Below, piece after piece: positions 25,978-36,042 of a DNA stretch of 64,000 nucleotides. Under the pieces are notes generated by a model. The model was not told where the DNA came from. It was given only the letters and a program-made list of their open reading frames with translations, and searched no databases. This stretch comes from Halorubrum hochsteinianum. GTDB taxonomy: Archaea; Halobacteriota; Halobacteria; Halobacteriales; Haloferacaceae. Location: contig NZ_CP098415.1 in the NCBI RefSeq assembly GCF_023702125.1, positions 558,001 through 622,000 of the forward strand, written 5' to 3'. The position numbers were made by a program, and so were the translations under genes. The first letter of the stretch is position 1, and every line of letters starts with the position of its first letter.

Positions 25978-27366
25978 TCAGGCGGCCGGGAGCGCCCACC
26001 GCCACGCCCTTCTGAGGCCGACGACGCCGAACGGGCCGCCGAACCCGGCGGCGACCGCCCCGACGGAGGGGGCGGAGGCGGCGAGACCGGCCACGGCGGC
26101 GACGCCGCAGGCCCCGACCGCGACCGCCGCCCCGACGACGCGCCGGTCGAGCGGGCCGAACGCCGTCGTCTCGACGGGGAGGTCGAACGCCTCGACGGCC
26201 CGGCCGTACTCCCGGAGATGCGCGACATTGAGGTCGTACTCGTCCGCGAACGCGGTGAGCGAGAACGTCCGGGTGTCGCGGGCGCGGTCGACGAGCTCCC
26301 CCTCGCACAGTTCGGCGTCGCGGACGTCGTCGGCGGGGGTCGTCCACTGGACCGTCTCGGTGAGGCCGTCGTAGGCCACCACCGCGTCGGCGCGGCGCTG
26401 ATACCTCAGCGTGCCGTGGGTGAGGGCGTACTCGACGGCCTTCAGCCCGCCGACGCCGGCCGGCAGGAGGCCGAAACAGACCACCGCGGCGGCGACCGCC
26501 CTCGCCGACCCGGCGGTGAGCCCGACCCACGCGAAGAGGTACGCCGGGCCGGCGGTGACCGCGGATATCGCGCCCCGCCAGAGCGCGGTGAGCCGGACCG
26601 CACGTCGGTCCGGACGGACCTCCGCCGTCGGCGACGCGTCCGGGGCCGCGACGGCCGGGAGCGTTCCTTCCCCCTCTTCGGGGTCGAACGCCACCTCGCC
26701 GCGGTAGCCGCGCCACTCCGCGAACAGCTTCACCGCGACGAACGCAACCAGCGCGCCGGCCGGGCCGCCGACGACCGCGAGCATGAGTGCCGCCGCGGCC
26801 AGCGTGCCCTCGGTCGTCGCGCTGGCGACGACGTCTCGGGGCGTGGTCGTTTCGTAGCGTCGCGTCCGGAAGTACTCCCGCTCGACGACGCCGACGTGGG
26901 AGACGACCAGGAAGACGACGCTCGCCGCCACGCTCGGGTCGGCGAGCGTCGCCGGCACGTCGACGAACCGGCCCAACACGAAGAGAAACGCCCCGGCGAG
27001 CGACGCGGCCCCGAACGCCCGCGAGGCGAACGGGACGTTCCGGAGGTAGATCGGCGGGAGCGCGTCGGCGATGGGGACGCTCCCGCGCCGACGACTGAGG
27101 TCGCTCGGGCCGACGGAGTCCCCGGCAGAGCCGTCGGACTCGTCCGGGTCCCCGTCGGGGCGCTCTAGCTCGTCGTAGTTCGGCGGGCGGCGCGCGAACA
27201 GCGCCTTCACCCCGGCGAACGGGAGGGCGACGACCAGTTCGATCGCGTAGACGACCGCGAACGTCCGCGCGCTCCACCCGAGGCCGAACACCCCGATCAG
27301 CGGAGCGACGTTCGCCGCGACCGTCACCAGGAACGCGACCGGCGAATCGTTCGACGGCGACGCCAT
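25978..27366 (-). CDS. Polytopic membrane protein, DUF6498-like
   Basis: A 462-residue protein with about nine to ten hydrophobic segments and two cytoplasmic-looking acidic linkers (around residues 65-95 and 230-250). The N-terminus (FLVTVAANVAPLIGVFGLGW) resembles DUF6498 membrane proteins; that family name is from memory. A soluble region at about residues 335-405 precedes the last two segments. The ATG at 27366 is preferred over a TTG one codon earlier. Function unknown. Confidence 0.72.
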   Translation of the reverse strand: MASPSNDSPVAFLVTVAANVAPLIGVFGLGWSARTFAVVYAIELVVALPFAGVKALFARRPPNYDELERPDGDPDESDGSAGDSVGPSDLSRRRGSVPIADALPPIYLRNVPFASRAFGAASLAGAFLFVLGRFVDVPATLADPSVAASVVFLVVSHVGVVEREYFRTRRYETTTPRDVVASATTEGTLAAAALMLAVVGGPAGALVAFVAVKLFAEWRGYRGEVAFDPEEGEGTLPAVAAPDASPTAEVRPDRRAVRLTALWRGAISAVTAGPAYLFAWVGLTAGSARAVAAAVVCFGLLPAGVGGLKAVEYALTHGTLRYQRRADAVVAYDGLTETVQWTTPADDVRDAELCEGELVDRARDTRTFSLTAFADEYDLNVAHLREYGRAVEAFDLPVETTAFGPLDRRVVGAAVAVGACGVAAVAGLAASAPSVGAVAAGFGGPFGVVGLRRAWRWALPAA

Positions 27367-27468
27367 CAATTCATCGTTCGACGGCAGCGAGGAAAAGCTG
27401 TCGGCGCGGGGTCGGCCGTCCGCCGAGACCGAACGACTGAGAGCAGATTTCGTATATCGGTATTCGGT

Positions 27469-28383
27469 TTATCCGCCGCCGAACGCCCGAACCGTCTCGA
27501 ACGAGCCGTCGGCGATGGCGGCGGCGATACCGTCGGTGTCGGCGTCTCTGGGCACCTCGTGGGGGTATTTCCGGGCGAAGTACCGGACGAGGTTCTCGAC
27601 GTCGCGTTCGAGGAACTCCCGAGCGTTCTCGTGGTCGACCGACACCGCCTGCGGCCAGTCGAAGATCGTGACGCCGCTCTCCGCGACCGCGACGTTGTGT
27701 TCGGAGGCGTCGGCGTGGACCCATCCCAACTCGTAGGCGGTCGCGAGTTCGCGGCAGATCAGATCGAGGACGCCGACCGCCTGCTCGGGGTCGAGCGACG
27801 CGCGCGACAGCTCGACGCCCGCGAACTTCTCCATCACGATGGCGTGGCGGTTGTGGTCAACCGGTCGCGGCACGCTCACGTCGGGGTACAGCTCTTCCAT
27901 CGCCTCGTACTCGCGTTCGGCGGCCTTGCGCGCGGTGTAGAGCCACGAGACGTGGTCGCGGTCGGCGGTGTACTCGCGGTCGCGCTTCACCTCGCGGAAG
28001 TTGGTGTACCCCTCGCGGTGGTACTTCAGGGCGAGCGGGCGGAACGACTGCGCCTCGTACACGTCGCCCTCCTTGCCGAGTCCGAGGGGGGACCCCACGC
28101 CGTCGATCGTCTTGCGCTCGGCGAACGTCCGGAGCGCCAAGGCGTCGTATCCCTCGAAGGTGAGCTGGTACCCCTCGTACTGGATCGTCTTCCGCTCGAT
28201 CAGCTCCCGGTCGAGACACCGGTCGATGCGGTAGTCGACCTCCTCGCGGGTCAGGTCCGCGTAGTCCGGGAGCTTGTCGCGGCGGACCCACTCCGAGAAG
28301 CGCATCCCCTGCTCGACGCCCGAGAGGAGGTAGAAGTCCTCGGGGTCCAGCTCCGCCATGTCGCCGGCGACGTTTCGCACCAT
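27469..28383 (-). CDS. rio2: RIO-type serine/threonine kinase Rio2
   Basis: A 304-residue atypical kinase. The N-terminal winged helix of Rio2 covers about residues 1-90. The kinase core has the P-loop GLGKEGDVYEA, the lysine in LALKYHREG, the catalytic loop HADASEHNV and the metal motif IFDWPQAV. In characterised systems Rio2 matures the small ribosomal subunit. A minus-strand TATA-like CTTTTACG lies about 27 bases before the ATG at 28383. The next stretch (28384-28634) holds this promoter and no gene that I can support. Confidence 0.93.
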   Translation of the reverse strand: MVRNVAGDMAELDPEDFYLLSGVEQGMRFSEWVRRDKLPDYADLTREEVDYRIDRCLDRELIERKTIQYEGYQLTFEGYDALALRTFAERKTIDGVGSPLGLGKEGDVYEAQSFRPLALKYHREGYTNFREVKRDREYTADRDHVSWLYTARKAAEREYEAMEELYPDVSVPRPVDHNRHAIVMEKFAGVELSRASLDPEQAVGVLDLICRELATAYELGWVHADASEHNVAVAESGVTIFDWPQAVSVDHENAREFLERDVENLVRYFARKYPHEVPRDADTDGIAAAIADGSFETVRAFGGG

Positions 28384-28634
28384 ACGCGCCCCTACTCCGG
28401 CGATTCGTAAAAGGGGCGTGCGTTCGGCGAGCCCGCCGATATATCACATAGCGCGATATCAAATTGCCCTCGGGGCGCTGAACCCGGGCCGAGGGGAGCG
28501 GTTTCAGAACGACGGGACGCTGAGGAGGAGAAAATCGAGAGCGGAGCGGTCGACGCCGGTCGAGGCGGTCGTTACCGGACCGTTCGGCGACGACCGGACG
28601 TCGTCGCGACTTGCGGGAACACGGCCGACGAGGG

Positions 28635-29273
28635 TCAGTCGCGGGCCGTCGACACGGCCTCGACGACCGCCCGCGCGTTCGACCGGATCTCGTCGAACGC
28701 GCCGTCGGCGATCGCCTCGCCGTCGACGATCGAACTCCCGACGCCGACCGCGACCGCGCCCGCCCGGACGTACTCGCCGGCGTTCTCCGGGCCGACGCCG
28801 CCGGTCGGGACGAGCGGGATCTGCGGGAGCGGGCCGCCGATCGCCGCGACGTGCTCGGGCCCGCCGGTCTTCGCGGGGAACACCTTCACCGCGTCGGCAC
28901 CGGCCTGATACGCTTCGAGCGCCTCGGTCGGCGTGTACGCGCCGGCCGCGATCGGCGTGCCGTAGCGGTTCGCCGTCTCGATGACGTCGGCGTTCACCGT
29001 CGGCGTCACGAGAAACTCCGCGCCCGCGAGCTGCGCCGCCCGCGCCGTCTCGGGGTCGAGCACCGTTCCAGCGCCGACAAGCGCGTCGTCGACGCGCTCC
29101 GATATCGCCTCGATCGACGACATCGCGTTCGGCGTGTCCGCGGTCACTTCGAGCGCCGTCACGCCGGCGTCGACGACGGCGTCCGCGACCGCCACGGCGT
29201 CGTCGCGCGCCACGCCGCGGAGGATGGCGACCACGCCGCCCTCGGTGATCCTGTCGAGTCGGTCAGTTCGCAT
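28635..29273 (-). CDS. KDPG/KDPGal aldolase (class I, Eda/DgoA family)
   Basis: A 212-residue TIM-barrel aldolase. The Schiff-base Lys130 is in AVKVFPAK, and Arg19 in VAILRG and Glu42 in ALEVT complete the usual active-site set. It would split 2-keto-3-deoxy-6-phospho-gluconate or -galactonate into pyruvate and glyceraldehyde 3-phosphate. It is divergent from the galactonate-type dehydratase gene, which argues for the galactose branch. A minus-strand TATA-like ATTTAAG lies about 28 bases before the ATG. Confidence 0.9.
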   Translation of the reverse strand: MRTDRLDRITEGGVVAILRGVARDDAVAVADAVVDAGVTALEVTADTPNAMSSIEAISERVDDALVGAGTVLDPETARAAQLAGAEFLVTPTVNADVIETANRYGTPIAAGAYTPTEALEAYQAGADAVKVFPAKTGGPEHVAAIGGPLPQIPLVPTGGVGPENAGEYVRAGAVAVGVGSSIVDGEAIADGAFDEIRSNARAVVEAVSTARD

Positions 29274-29488
29274 GGGGGTCCCTCACTCCGGAGGGGACTT
29301 AAATCGAGCCGGGTCGGGGGCGGCGCGTCACAGACACGCTATTTAACCGACGGTGGGGTAAGTACGACCGTGGCGACCGGACCGATCCGCGCCGGAGACC
29401 GGCGGCGACCGAGGACGGGCGAACGGCCCGCACGGCGGCGGCCGTCTCGGGCGGATCGGTCCCGATCGTCGGGGGAAGCCAACTCACA

Positions 29489-30640
29489 ATGCGCATCACT
29501 GACTACGAACTGTTCGAGGTACCGCCCCGCTGGCTGTTCCTGAAGCTGACGACGAGCGACGGCACCGTCGGCTGGGGGGAGCCGATCGTCGAGGGGCGGT
29601 CGCACACGGTCCGCGCGGCCGTCGAGGAACTGCTCGACAGCTACCTGCTCGGCGAGGACCCGACGCGGATCGAGGACCACTGGCAGACGATGTACCGCGG
29701 CGGGTTCTACCGCGGCGGGCCGGTGCTGATGAGCGCGATCGCGGGCATCGACCAGGCGCTGTGGGACATCAAGGGCAAGGGGCTCGGCGCGCCCGTCCAC
29801 GAACTGCTCGGCGGCCGCGCGCGCGACCGGATCCGCGTCTACCAGTGGATCGGCGGCGACCGACCGGCGGACGTGGGCGAGGCCGCCCGCGAGAAGGTCG
29901 ACGCCGGGTTCTCGGCGCTGAAGATGAACGCGACCCCGGAGCTGCGCCCGGTCGACAACCCGGCGGCCGTGTCCGACGCGGCCGACCGGATCGCCGCGGT
30001 CCGGGAGGCGGTCGGCGACGAGGTCGACGTCGGGGTCGACTTCCACGGGCGGGTGGCCAAGCCGATGGTCCGCCGGCTGGCGGCGGCGCTGGAGCCGTAC
30101 GACCCGATGTTCATCGAGGAGCCGGTGCTGCCGGAGAACAACGACGCGCTGCCGGCGATCCGGGGGTCGACGACGATCCCGATCGCGACCGGCGAGCGGA
30201 TGTACTCGCGGTGGGACTTCAAGGAGGTGCTGGAGGCGGACGCGGTCGACGTGATCCAGCCGGACGTGTCGCACGCGGGCGGGATCACGGAGCTGAAGAA
30301 GATCGCGTCGATGGCCGAGGCGTACGACGTGTCGGTCGCGCCCCACTGCCCGCTCGGCCCGATCGCGCTCGCGTCCTGCGTTCAGGTCGACGCCTGCACG
30401 CCGAACGCGCTCATCCAAGAGCAGTCGCTCGACATCCACTACAACGAGACGAGCGACGTGCTGGACTACCTCGCCGACCCGTCGGTGTTCGAGTACCGCG
30501 ACGGCTTCGTCGAAGTCCCCGACGGCGACGGACTCGGAATCGAGATCGACGAGGCCCACGTCCGCGAGCAGGCGGAGAAGGACGTCGACTGGCACAACCC
30601 CGTCTGGCGGCACGACGACGGCTCCGTCGCGGAGTGGTGA
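29489..30640 (+). CDS. dgoD: Enolase-superfamily sugar-acid dehydratase, D-galactonate dehydratase type
   Basis: A 383-residue protein. From memory it matches Escherichia coli DgoD along its whole length, with the active-site residues shifted by one: metal ligands Asp184 (DFHGR), Glu210 and Glu236 (ATGERM), acid/base His186, and His286 in APHCPLGPIA. The ends also match (WLFLKL early; a NPVWRHDDGSVAEW tail). It would convert D-galactonate to 2-keto-3-deoxygalactonate. A TATA-like TATTTAA near 29338-29345 implies a 5' leader of roughly 120 bases, unusual here. Gluconate dehydration cannot be excluded. Confidence 0.88.
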   Translation: MRITDYELFEVPPRWLFLKLTTSDGTVGWGEPIVEGRSHTVRAAVEELLDSYLLGEDPTRIEDHWQTMYRGGFYRGGPVLMSAIAGIDQALWDIKGKGLGAPVHELLGGRARDRIRVYQWIGGDRPADVGEAAREKVDAGFSALKMNATPELRPVDNPAAVSDAADRIAAVREAVGDEVDVGVDFHGRVAKPMVRRLAAALEPYDPMFIEEPVLPENNDALPAIRGSTTIPIATGERMYSRWDFKEVLEADAVDVIQPDVSHAGGITELKKIASMAEAYDVSVAPHCPLGPIALASCVQVDACTPNALIQEQSLDIHYNETSDVLDYLADPSVFEYRDGFVEVPDGDGLGIEIDEAHVREQAEKDVDWHNPVWRHDDGSVAEW

Positions 30641-30710
30641 TCCCGATGCTGACCGAGTCGACGCGACGGAGGGGACGCGAGTCGACGGCCCGCCGGCGCG
30701 AGGTGGCCCG

Positions 30711-31562
30711 ATGACCCGCCGACACGAGTCGCCGACGGAACACGCGGTCCCCGGACGGTTCGCCGGGCGGACCGCGATCGTCACGGGGTCGACCCGGGGG
30801 ATCGGTGCCGGCGTCGCGGAGCGGCTGGCCGCCGAGGGGGCGAACGTCGTCGTCAGCGGCCGGTCGGAGGCGGCCGGCGAGGCCGTCGCCGAGCGGATCG
30901 CGACGCGGCACGAGGGGGAGTCGGGCGACGACCGGACCGGCGACGCGACGTTCGTCCGCGCCGACATGCGCGACCCGGACGACGTGGCCGCGCTGGCGGA
31001 GGCGGCCGCGGAGCGCTACGGGTCGGTCGACGTGCTCGTGAACAACGCCGGCGTCCAGACGGAGACGGCCGCGGACGAGGCGACGCTCGACGACTGGGAG
31101 TTCGTCGTCGAGACGGACTTCCGGGCGTACTGGCTCGCGGCGCGGGCCGCCCTCGAACACATGGACCGCGGGGCGATCGTGAACGTCTCGTCGAACCACG
31201 CGTACGCGACGATGCCCGCGCACTTCCCGTACAACGCGGTGAAGGCCGGGATCAACGGCATGACGCGGTCGCTCGCGGTGGACTTCGGTCCCCGGGTCCG
31301 CGTGAACACGGTCGTCCCGGGCTGGGTCGAGATCGAGCGGACCCGCGACGAACTGCCCGAGGGGCGGTTCGAGGAGGTCGAGTCGATCCACCCGGCCGGT
31401 CGGATCGGCACGCCGGCCGACGTCGCCGGTGCGGTCTCCTTCCTCGCGAGCGAGGACGCGAGTTTCGTCACCGGGGCCGCGCTGCTCGTCGACGGCGGCC
31501 GCGGCGCGGTGATGCAAGACGACGTGCTGCCGGATTACCGCGCGCGAGAGGGCTCGGAGTAG
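30711..31562 (+). CDS. Short-chain dehydrogenase/reductase, probable sugar dehydrogenase
   Basis: A 283-residue classical SDR: cofactor motif TGSTRGIG (25-32), NNAG near 111, and catalytic Ser151, Tyr164 and Lys168 (YNAVK). It follows the dehydratase by 70 bases on the same strand, so it may oxidise the free sugar (for example galactose) to its lactone ahead of the dehydratase. The substrate is inferred from context. Confidence 0.85.
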   Translation: MTRRHESPTEHAVPGRFAGRTAIVTGSTRGIGAGVAERLAAEGANVVVSGRSEAAGEAVAERIATRHEGESGDDRTGDATFVRADMRDPDDVAALAEAAAERYGSVDVLVNNAGVQTETAADEATLDDWEFVVETDFRAYWLAARAALEHMDRGAIVNVSSNHAYATMPAHFPYNAVKAGINGMTRSLAVDFGPRVRVNTVVPGWVEIERTRDELPEGRFEEVESIHPAGRIGTPADVAGAVSFLASEDASFVTGAALLVDGGRGAVMQDDVLPDYRAREGSE

Positions 31563-31666
31563 CCGGCGGACGCGGTCGCTAGCCGCCGTTGGCGGTCGCC
31601 GTCGGCGGCGGCGAGGCGGGAGGCGTCGTCTGCGGGACGCCGGCGGCCGACGCCGATCACCCCCTC

Positions 31667-31673
31667 TTATAAT
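31667..31673 (+). promoter_or_regulatory. TATA element upstream of a 13-codon leader ORF and the sugar-acid kinase
   Basis: TTATAAT is centred about 25-28 bases before the ATG at 31695, not before the kinase ATG at 31733. Leaderless transcription would therefore begin at the short leader ORF. Confidence 0.7.
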
Positions 31674-31694
31674 CGGGCGAGCGTACGACGAGGT

Positions 31695-31736
31695 ATGAAT
31701 CCGTTCGCGGCGCGCGCCGTGGGGTGGCTCCGATGA
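31695..31736 (+). CDS. Candidate leaderless 13-residue leader peptide
   Basis: The frame ATG...TGA encodes [13 protein letters not shown]. Its start sits where a leaderless transcript from the TTATAAT element should begin, and its TGA overlaps the kinase ATG (ATGA at 31733-31736). The peptide might couple ribosomes onto the kinase start or act as a regulatory leader. This is inference from promoter spacing and overlap only. Confidence 0.5.
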   Translation: MNPFAARAVGWLR

Positions 31737-32689
31737 CCGACCTCGTGACGTTCGGCGAGACGATGCTCCGGCTGTCGCCGCCGCGCGGCGAGCGGCTGGA
31801 GACGACCCGCGACCTGACGGTTCAGGCCGGGGGCGCGGAGAGCAACGTCGCCGTCGGGGCCTCGCGGCTCGGGGCCGACGCGCGCTGGCTCTCGAAGCTC
31901 CCCGACTCGCCGCTCGGGCGGCGGATCGTGACAGAACTGCGGAGCCACGGCGTCCGGCCGGGCGTCGCGTGGGCCGACCCGGACGCGAGCCGCGTGGGGA
32001 CCTACTACCTCGAACACGGCGGGTCGCCTCGGGGGACGAACGTGATCTACGACCGCGCGGACGCCGCGATCACGACCGTCGAGCCGGACGAGCTCCCGAC
32101 GGACGCCGTGAGGGAGGCCGAGTGGTTCCACACGACGGGGATCACGCCCGCCCTCTCGGAGACGACCGCGCGGACGACGACCGCGCTGTTGCGGGCCGCG
32201 GGCGACGCGGGGACCACGCGCTCGTTCGACCTGAACTACCGGTCGAAGCTCTGGGACCCGGAGACTGCGCGGGCGGCGTACGAGGACCTGTTCGAGCACG
32301 TCGACACCCTGTTCGTCCCCCGGCGCGACGCGCGCGAGGTGCTCGACCGCGAGGGCGACGCCGTCGAGATCGCGCACGGCCTCGCCACGGAGTTCGGGTT
32401 CGGCACGGTGGTCGTCACCCGCGGACTCGACGGGTCGGTCGCGCTCCACGACGGGTCGGTGTACGAGCAGCCGGTGTTCGAGGCGGAGACGTTCGACGCG
32501 ATCGGGACGGGCGACGCGTTCGTCGCCGGGTACGTCGCGGAGCGACTCCGCGGCGGGGACCTCCCCGCGGCCCTCCGGTGGGGGTCGGCGACGGCGGCGC
32601 TGAAACGCACCACCGACGGCGACCTCGCCGTGACGACCCGCGCGGAGGTCAGAGGCGTCATCGAGGGCGAGGACGGGATCGACCGCTGA
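31733..32689 (+). CDS. kdgK: PfkB-family 2-keto-3-deoxy sugar-acid kinase
   Basis: A 318-residue ribokinase-fold enzyme: N-terminal substrate motif [17 protein letters not shown], and C-terminal [12 protein letters not shown] with catalytic Asp261. It would phosphorylate 2-keto-3-deoxygluconate or -galactonate at C6, giving the substrate of the aldolase at 28635-29273. It has its own promoter with a short coupled leader ORF, so it can be expressed apart from the dehydratase/SDR pair. Confidence 0.88.
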   Translation: MTDLVTFGETMLRLSPPRGERLETTRDLTVQAGGAESNVAVGASRLGADARWLSKLPDSPLGRRIVTELRSHGVRPGVAWADPDASRVGTYYLEHGGSPRGTNVIYDRADAAITTVEPDELPTDAVREAEWFHTTGITPALSETTARTTTALLRAAGDAGTTRSFDLNYRSKLWDPETARAAYEDLFEHVDTLFVPRRDAREVLDREGDAVEIAHGLATEFGFGTVVVTRGLDGSVALHDGSVYEQPVFEAETFDAIGTGDAFVAGYVAERLRGGDLPAALRWGSATAALKRTTDGDLAVTTRAEVRGVIEGEDGIDR

Positions 32690-32760
32690 ACGTCGAGGAC
32701 TGGATCGGCCGCCGAGCCGCGAGCGCAACCGCTTTCGGAGCGGCGACCGAGGGTGGCGGT

Positions 32761-33609
32761 ATGACCGCGCCCGCCGTCGACTGGCGGCTGATACGCGAGG
32801 AGTCCCGCCCCGGCCCGCTCCAGATGGCGCTCGACGAGGTCGCCGCCGAGACCGCCGCGGCCGGCGGCCCCGCCACGCTCCGGACGTACCGCTGGGAGCC
32901 GAGCTGTCTCACCCTCGGTCGCCACCAGAACCCGGAGACGGTCGACTGGGACTTCTGCGACCGCGAGGGGATCGACGTGACGCGCAGACAGACCGGGGGC
33001 GGCGGGATCTACCACGACGGGCGTGGCGATATCGCGTACTCGATCGCGGTGCCCGCGGAGACGGTCCCGGGCGAACTGCTGGACTGTTACCACCTGCTGT
33101 GTGAGCCGGTCCTCGACGCGTTCGACCGACTCGGGATCGACGCCGACTACGTCGACGAGGCGGTGCCGGAGCTGTACCACCCCGCCTGCTACCTCCGTGA
33201 GCTTCACCCGGCACACGACGTGGTGGCCGCCGGTCCCGATCGGGATCGGAGCCGGAAGATCGCCGGCAACGCCCAGTACCGCAAGCGGGAGGCGGTGATC
33301 CAGCACGGGTCGCTGTCGTTCTCGGTCGACGCCGAGCGCCACCTCGGCGTCTTCGCCGACCCGCCGGTGACGTCCGCGGCGTTCAGCGACCGCGTCGCCG
33401 GGATGGACGAACTGGTCGACGTCGAGCGCGCCGAGGCCGTCGCGACGGTCGAGGCGGCGCTGGCGGAGTGGGCGGCCGCGACGCCGGAAGCGACCGTCGA
33501 GCCGGACGGCTCGTGGACCGACGCGGAGCTGGAGCGGGCGGCGGAGCTGGTCGACGAGAAGTACCGCGACGAGGAGTGGATCCGGACGCGGCCGGGGGAC
33601 CGCTCGTAG
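32761..33609 (+). CDS. Lipoate-protein ligase family protein
   Basis: A 282-residue BPL/LplA/LipB-fold protein: LQMALDEV at the N-terminus, [16 protein letters not shown], the [20 protein letters not shown] lipoate/biotin-binding loop, and [22 protein letters not shown] with the catalytic lysine. It attaches lipoate (or a related acyl group) to 2-oxoacid dehydrogenase or glycine-cleavage proteins. The C-terminal helix ([10 protein letters not shown]) is typical of LplA. Confidence 0.9.
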   Translation: MTAPAVDWRLIREESRPGPLQMALDEVAAETAAAGGPATLRTYRWEPSCLTLGRHQNPETVDWDFCDREGIDVTRRQTGGGGIYHDGRGDIAYSIAVPAETVPGELLDCYHLLCEPVLDAFDRLGIDADYVDEAVPELYHPACYLRELHPAHDVVAAGPDRDRSRKIAGNAQYRKREAVIQHGSLSFSVDAERHLGVFADPPVTSAAFSDRVAGMDELVDVERAEAVATVEAALAEWAAATPEATVEPDGSWTDAELERAAELVDEKYRDEEWIRTRPGDRS

Positions 33610-33670
33610 GGCCGCGCACCCCGGGGCGGCGTTCCGAAGGGGCTTTTTCGACCGGTCCCGTGGAGTCGGT

Positions 33671-34507
33671 ATGAGTCTCAAGGTCGGCGCGCACGTCTCC
33701 ATCGCGGGCGGCGTGGACAACGCCGTGGCGAACCAGGTGGAGGTCGGCGGCAACTGCGGACAGATATTCACCCACTCCCCGCAGGTGTGGCAGGACCCGG
33801 GCATCGGCGACGAGGAGGCCGAGCGGTTCCGCGAGGGGACCGAACGCGACCTGGAGGGCCCGTGGGTGATCCACACCTCCTACCTCGTGAACCTCTGTAC
33901 CCCGAAGGAGGGGCTCCGCGAGAAGTCGCTCGACTCGATGCAAAAGGAGGTCGACGCGGCCGACAAGCTGGGAATCCCGTACGTGAACGTCCACCTCGGG
34001 GCGCACACCGGCGCGGGCGTCGAGGGCGGGCTGGGCAACGCCGCCTCGGTGATCGACGACCTCGACGTGCCCGACGGCGTCACGATCCTGATCGAGAGCG
34101 ACGCGGGCGCGGGGACGAAGCTCGGCGGGGAGTTCGAGCACCTCGCGGGGGTCATCGACCGCACGGATACCGACATCGACGTCTGCGTCGACACCGCCCA
34201 CGCGTTCGCGGCCGGCTACGACCTCTCGACGCCGGAGGCGGTCGACGAGACGATCGCGGAGTTCGACGACGTGGTCGGGCTTGAGCACCTGAAGTACGTC
34301 CACCTCAACGACTCGAAACACGCGTGCGGCACCAACAAGGACGAGCACGCCCACATCGGCGAGGGCCACATCGGCGAGGCGGGGATGGAGCGGTTCCTCA
34401 ACCACCCCGACCTGACGGACGTGCCGCTCGCTCTGGAGACGCCGACAGAGGACGGCAGGAGCTTCGCGTGGAACATCGACCGAGTGCGCGAACTCCGTCA
34501 CGACTGA
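33671..34507 (+). CDS. nfo: Endonuclease IV (AP endonuclease)
   Basis: A 278-residue TIM-barrel AP endonuclease. Metal-binding blocks are visible: [79 protein letters not shown] and [10 protein letters not shown]. It cuts DNA at abasic sites in base-excision repair. A TTTTT-rich TATA-like element lies about 27 bases before the ATG. Confidence 0.96.
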   Translation: MSLKVGAHVSIAGGVDNAVANQVEVGGNCGQIFTHSPQVWQDPGIGDEEAERFREGTERDLEGPWVIHTSYLVNLCTPKEGLREKSLDSMQKEVDAADKLGIPYVNVHLGAHTGAGVEGGLGNAASVIDDLDVPDGVTILIESDAGAGTKLGGEFEHLAGVIDRTDTDIDVCVDTAHAFAAGYDLSTPEAVDETIAEFDDVVGLEHLKYVHLNDSKHACGTNKDEHAHIGEGHIGEAGMERFLNHPDLTDVPLALETPTEDGRSFAWNIDRVRELRHD

Positions 34508-34601
34508 GCCGGTCCGTGGCGGCGACGGACGCCGTCCGTCCCCGCGACCGACGCCGTCCGTCCGACGCGGATTTAAGTTCCCCCGAGAGCGATCCACGGA
34601 C

Positions 34602-35063
34602 ATGCCCACCACGAAGGCGCTGCTCTTCGGACGCCGCCGCGGCCGCGCGGTCGGGCTGGTGGTCGGGTTCGCGGCCGTCGTGACGCTGGCGCTCGTCGCC
34701 GAGTCGACGGACCTGCCGGCGGCGAGCGCGCTCACGGACAGGCTCCTGCCGCTACTGGTGTTCTACGCGCCCGGGCCGCTGGCGGCCGCCGGGGCGTACG
34801 CGCGCTGCGGTGGGCCGGCCTGTCTGGCCGTCGGCGTCGTGCCGGCGGCCGTCCTCGGCGGGTTCGTCCTGCTCGGGACGGTCGTCGGCGTCCCCGGCGT
34901 CGACGGGGGAAGTCCGGCGATCGGCGACGTGACGGTGAGCTTCGCCGCGGTCGGGGTGACGAGCGCGTTCGTCGGCTACTGCGCCGGCGTCACCGCCGTC
35001 CTCGCCGCCGACCTCCTCGGACTCGGGACCGGCGACGGGGACGACGGGGCCGGCGGGGACTGA
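34602..35063 (+). CDS. Small haloarchaeal membrane protein
   Basis: A 153-residue protein with about four hydrophobic segments (from residues 18, 47, 73 and 112 approximately), a basic N-terminus (FGRRRGRAVGL) and an acidic Gly/Asp tail. A TATA-like ATTTAAG lies about 27 bases upstream. No family recognised. Confidence 0.75.
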   Translation: MPTTKALLFGRRRGRAVGLVVGFAAVVTLALVAESTDLPAASALTDRLLPLLVFYAPGPLAAAGAYARCGGPACLAVGVVPAAVLGGFVLLGTVVGVPGVDGGSPAIGDVTVSFAAVGVTSAFVGYCAGVTAVLAADLLGLGTGDGDDGAGGD

Positions 35064-35112
35064 CCCGCGACCGACTCCTGACGTTTATTTTCGCCCGCCG
35101 CGAAGCGGGGCC

Positions 35113-35964
35113 GTGCGACGCTTCTCCGCCGAGTACCTCGAACACACCCGCCGCGGGATGTGGGAGGACGGTCGCGACGCGCTGACCGACCTCGAACTGT
35201 CGAGCCGCGAGCGCGTCCTCGACGTCGGCTGCGGCACGGGCGAGCTGACCCGCGTGCTGGCCGCGGAGGCGACCGGTGACGGGGGCGGAGCGACCGAGGC
35301 CGGGAGCGGCGCGACCGTGATCGGCGTCGACGCGGACCGCGACCTCCTGTCGGTCGCCCGCGAGGAGAGCGGCGGGCGGATCGAGTACGCGGCGGGGGAC
35401 GCGACGCGGCTTCCGGTCGGCGACGGCGCGGTCGATCTGGCCGTCTGTCAGGCCCTCCTGATCAACCTCCCGGACCCGACCGCGGGGGTCCGGGAGCTCG
35501 CCCGCGCCTCGTCGGACCTCGTCGCCGCGGTGGAGCCGGACAACGCGGACGTCCGGGTGGCCTCGACGGTCGACGCGGAGGAGCGCTTGGAGCGCGAGGC
35601 CCGGGAAGCGTACGTCGCGGGCGTCGACACCGACGTGGCGCTCGGCGACCGCGTGCGCGAGGCGTTCGACGAGGTCGGGCTGACAGACGTGCGGACCCGA
35701 CGGTACGTCCACGAGAAGCGGACGGAGCCGCCGTACGCCGAGGCCGCGCTGCGGTCGGCCGCGCGGAAGGCCTCGGGCGCGGGGCTGGCGGACCACCGCG
35801 ACGAACTCGTGAGCGCGACCTCCGAGGCGGCCTACGACGATCTCCGCGGGCGTTGGCGCGAGATGGGCCGCGAGGTCGTCGCGGCGATCGGCTCCGGCGA
35901 GTACGAGCGCGTCGAGTACGTGCCGTTCGACGTGACCGTGGGCCGGGTCCCGGACGGGGACTGA
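35113..35964 (+). CDS. Class I SAM-dependent methyltransferase
   Basis: A 283-residue protein starting at GTG 35113, fixed by a TTTATTT element 27 bases upstream. Motif I is VLDVGCGTGELTRVL, motif II is VIGVDADRDLL, and AAGDATRLPVGDGAVDLAVC follows. An acidic Gly-rich insert separates motifs I and II. Substrate unknown. Confidence 0.88.
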   Translation: MRRFSAEYLEHTRRGMWEDGRDALTDLELSSRERVLDVGCGTGELTRVLAAEATGDGGGATEAGSGATVIGVDADRDLLSVAREESGGRIEYAAGDATRLPVGDGAVDLAVCQALLINLPDPTAGVRELARASSDLVAAVEPDNADVRVASTVDAEERLEREAREAYVAGVDTDVALGDRVREAFDEVGLTDVRTRRYVHEKRTEPPYAEAALRSAARKASGAGLADHRDELVSATSEAAYDDLRGRWREMGREVVAAIGSGEYERVEYVPFDVTVGRVPDGD

Positions 35965-36042
35965 CGGCCGGGTTCGCTCCACGTTCACTTCCGCTCCGGG
36001 TCCGTGGCTCACGGCTTTTTCCCCGGCGGCCCTCCCGATCGC

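Noticed and set aside
29340-29375. ACGGT...ACCGT inverted repeat downstream of the dehydratase TATA-like element as a sugar operator
   Set aside because: Only 5-base arms with a long spacer; such pairs are common by chance in this GC-rich DNA.
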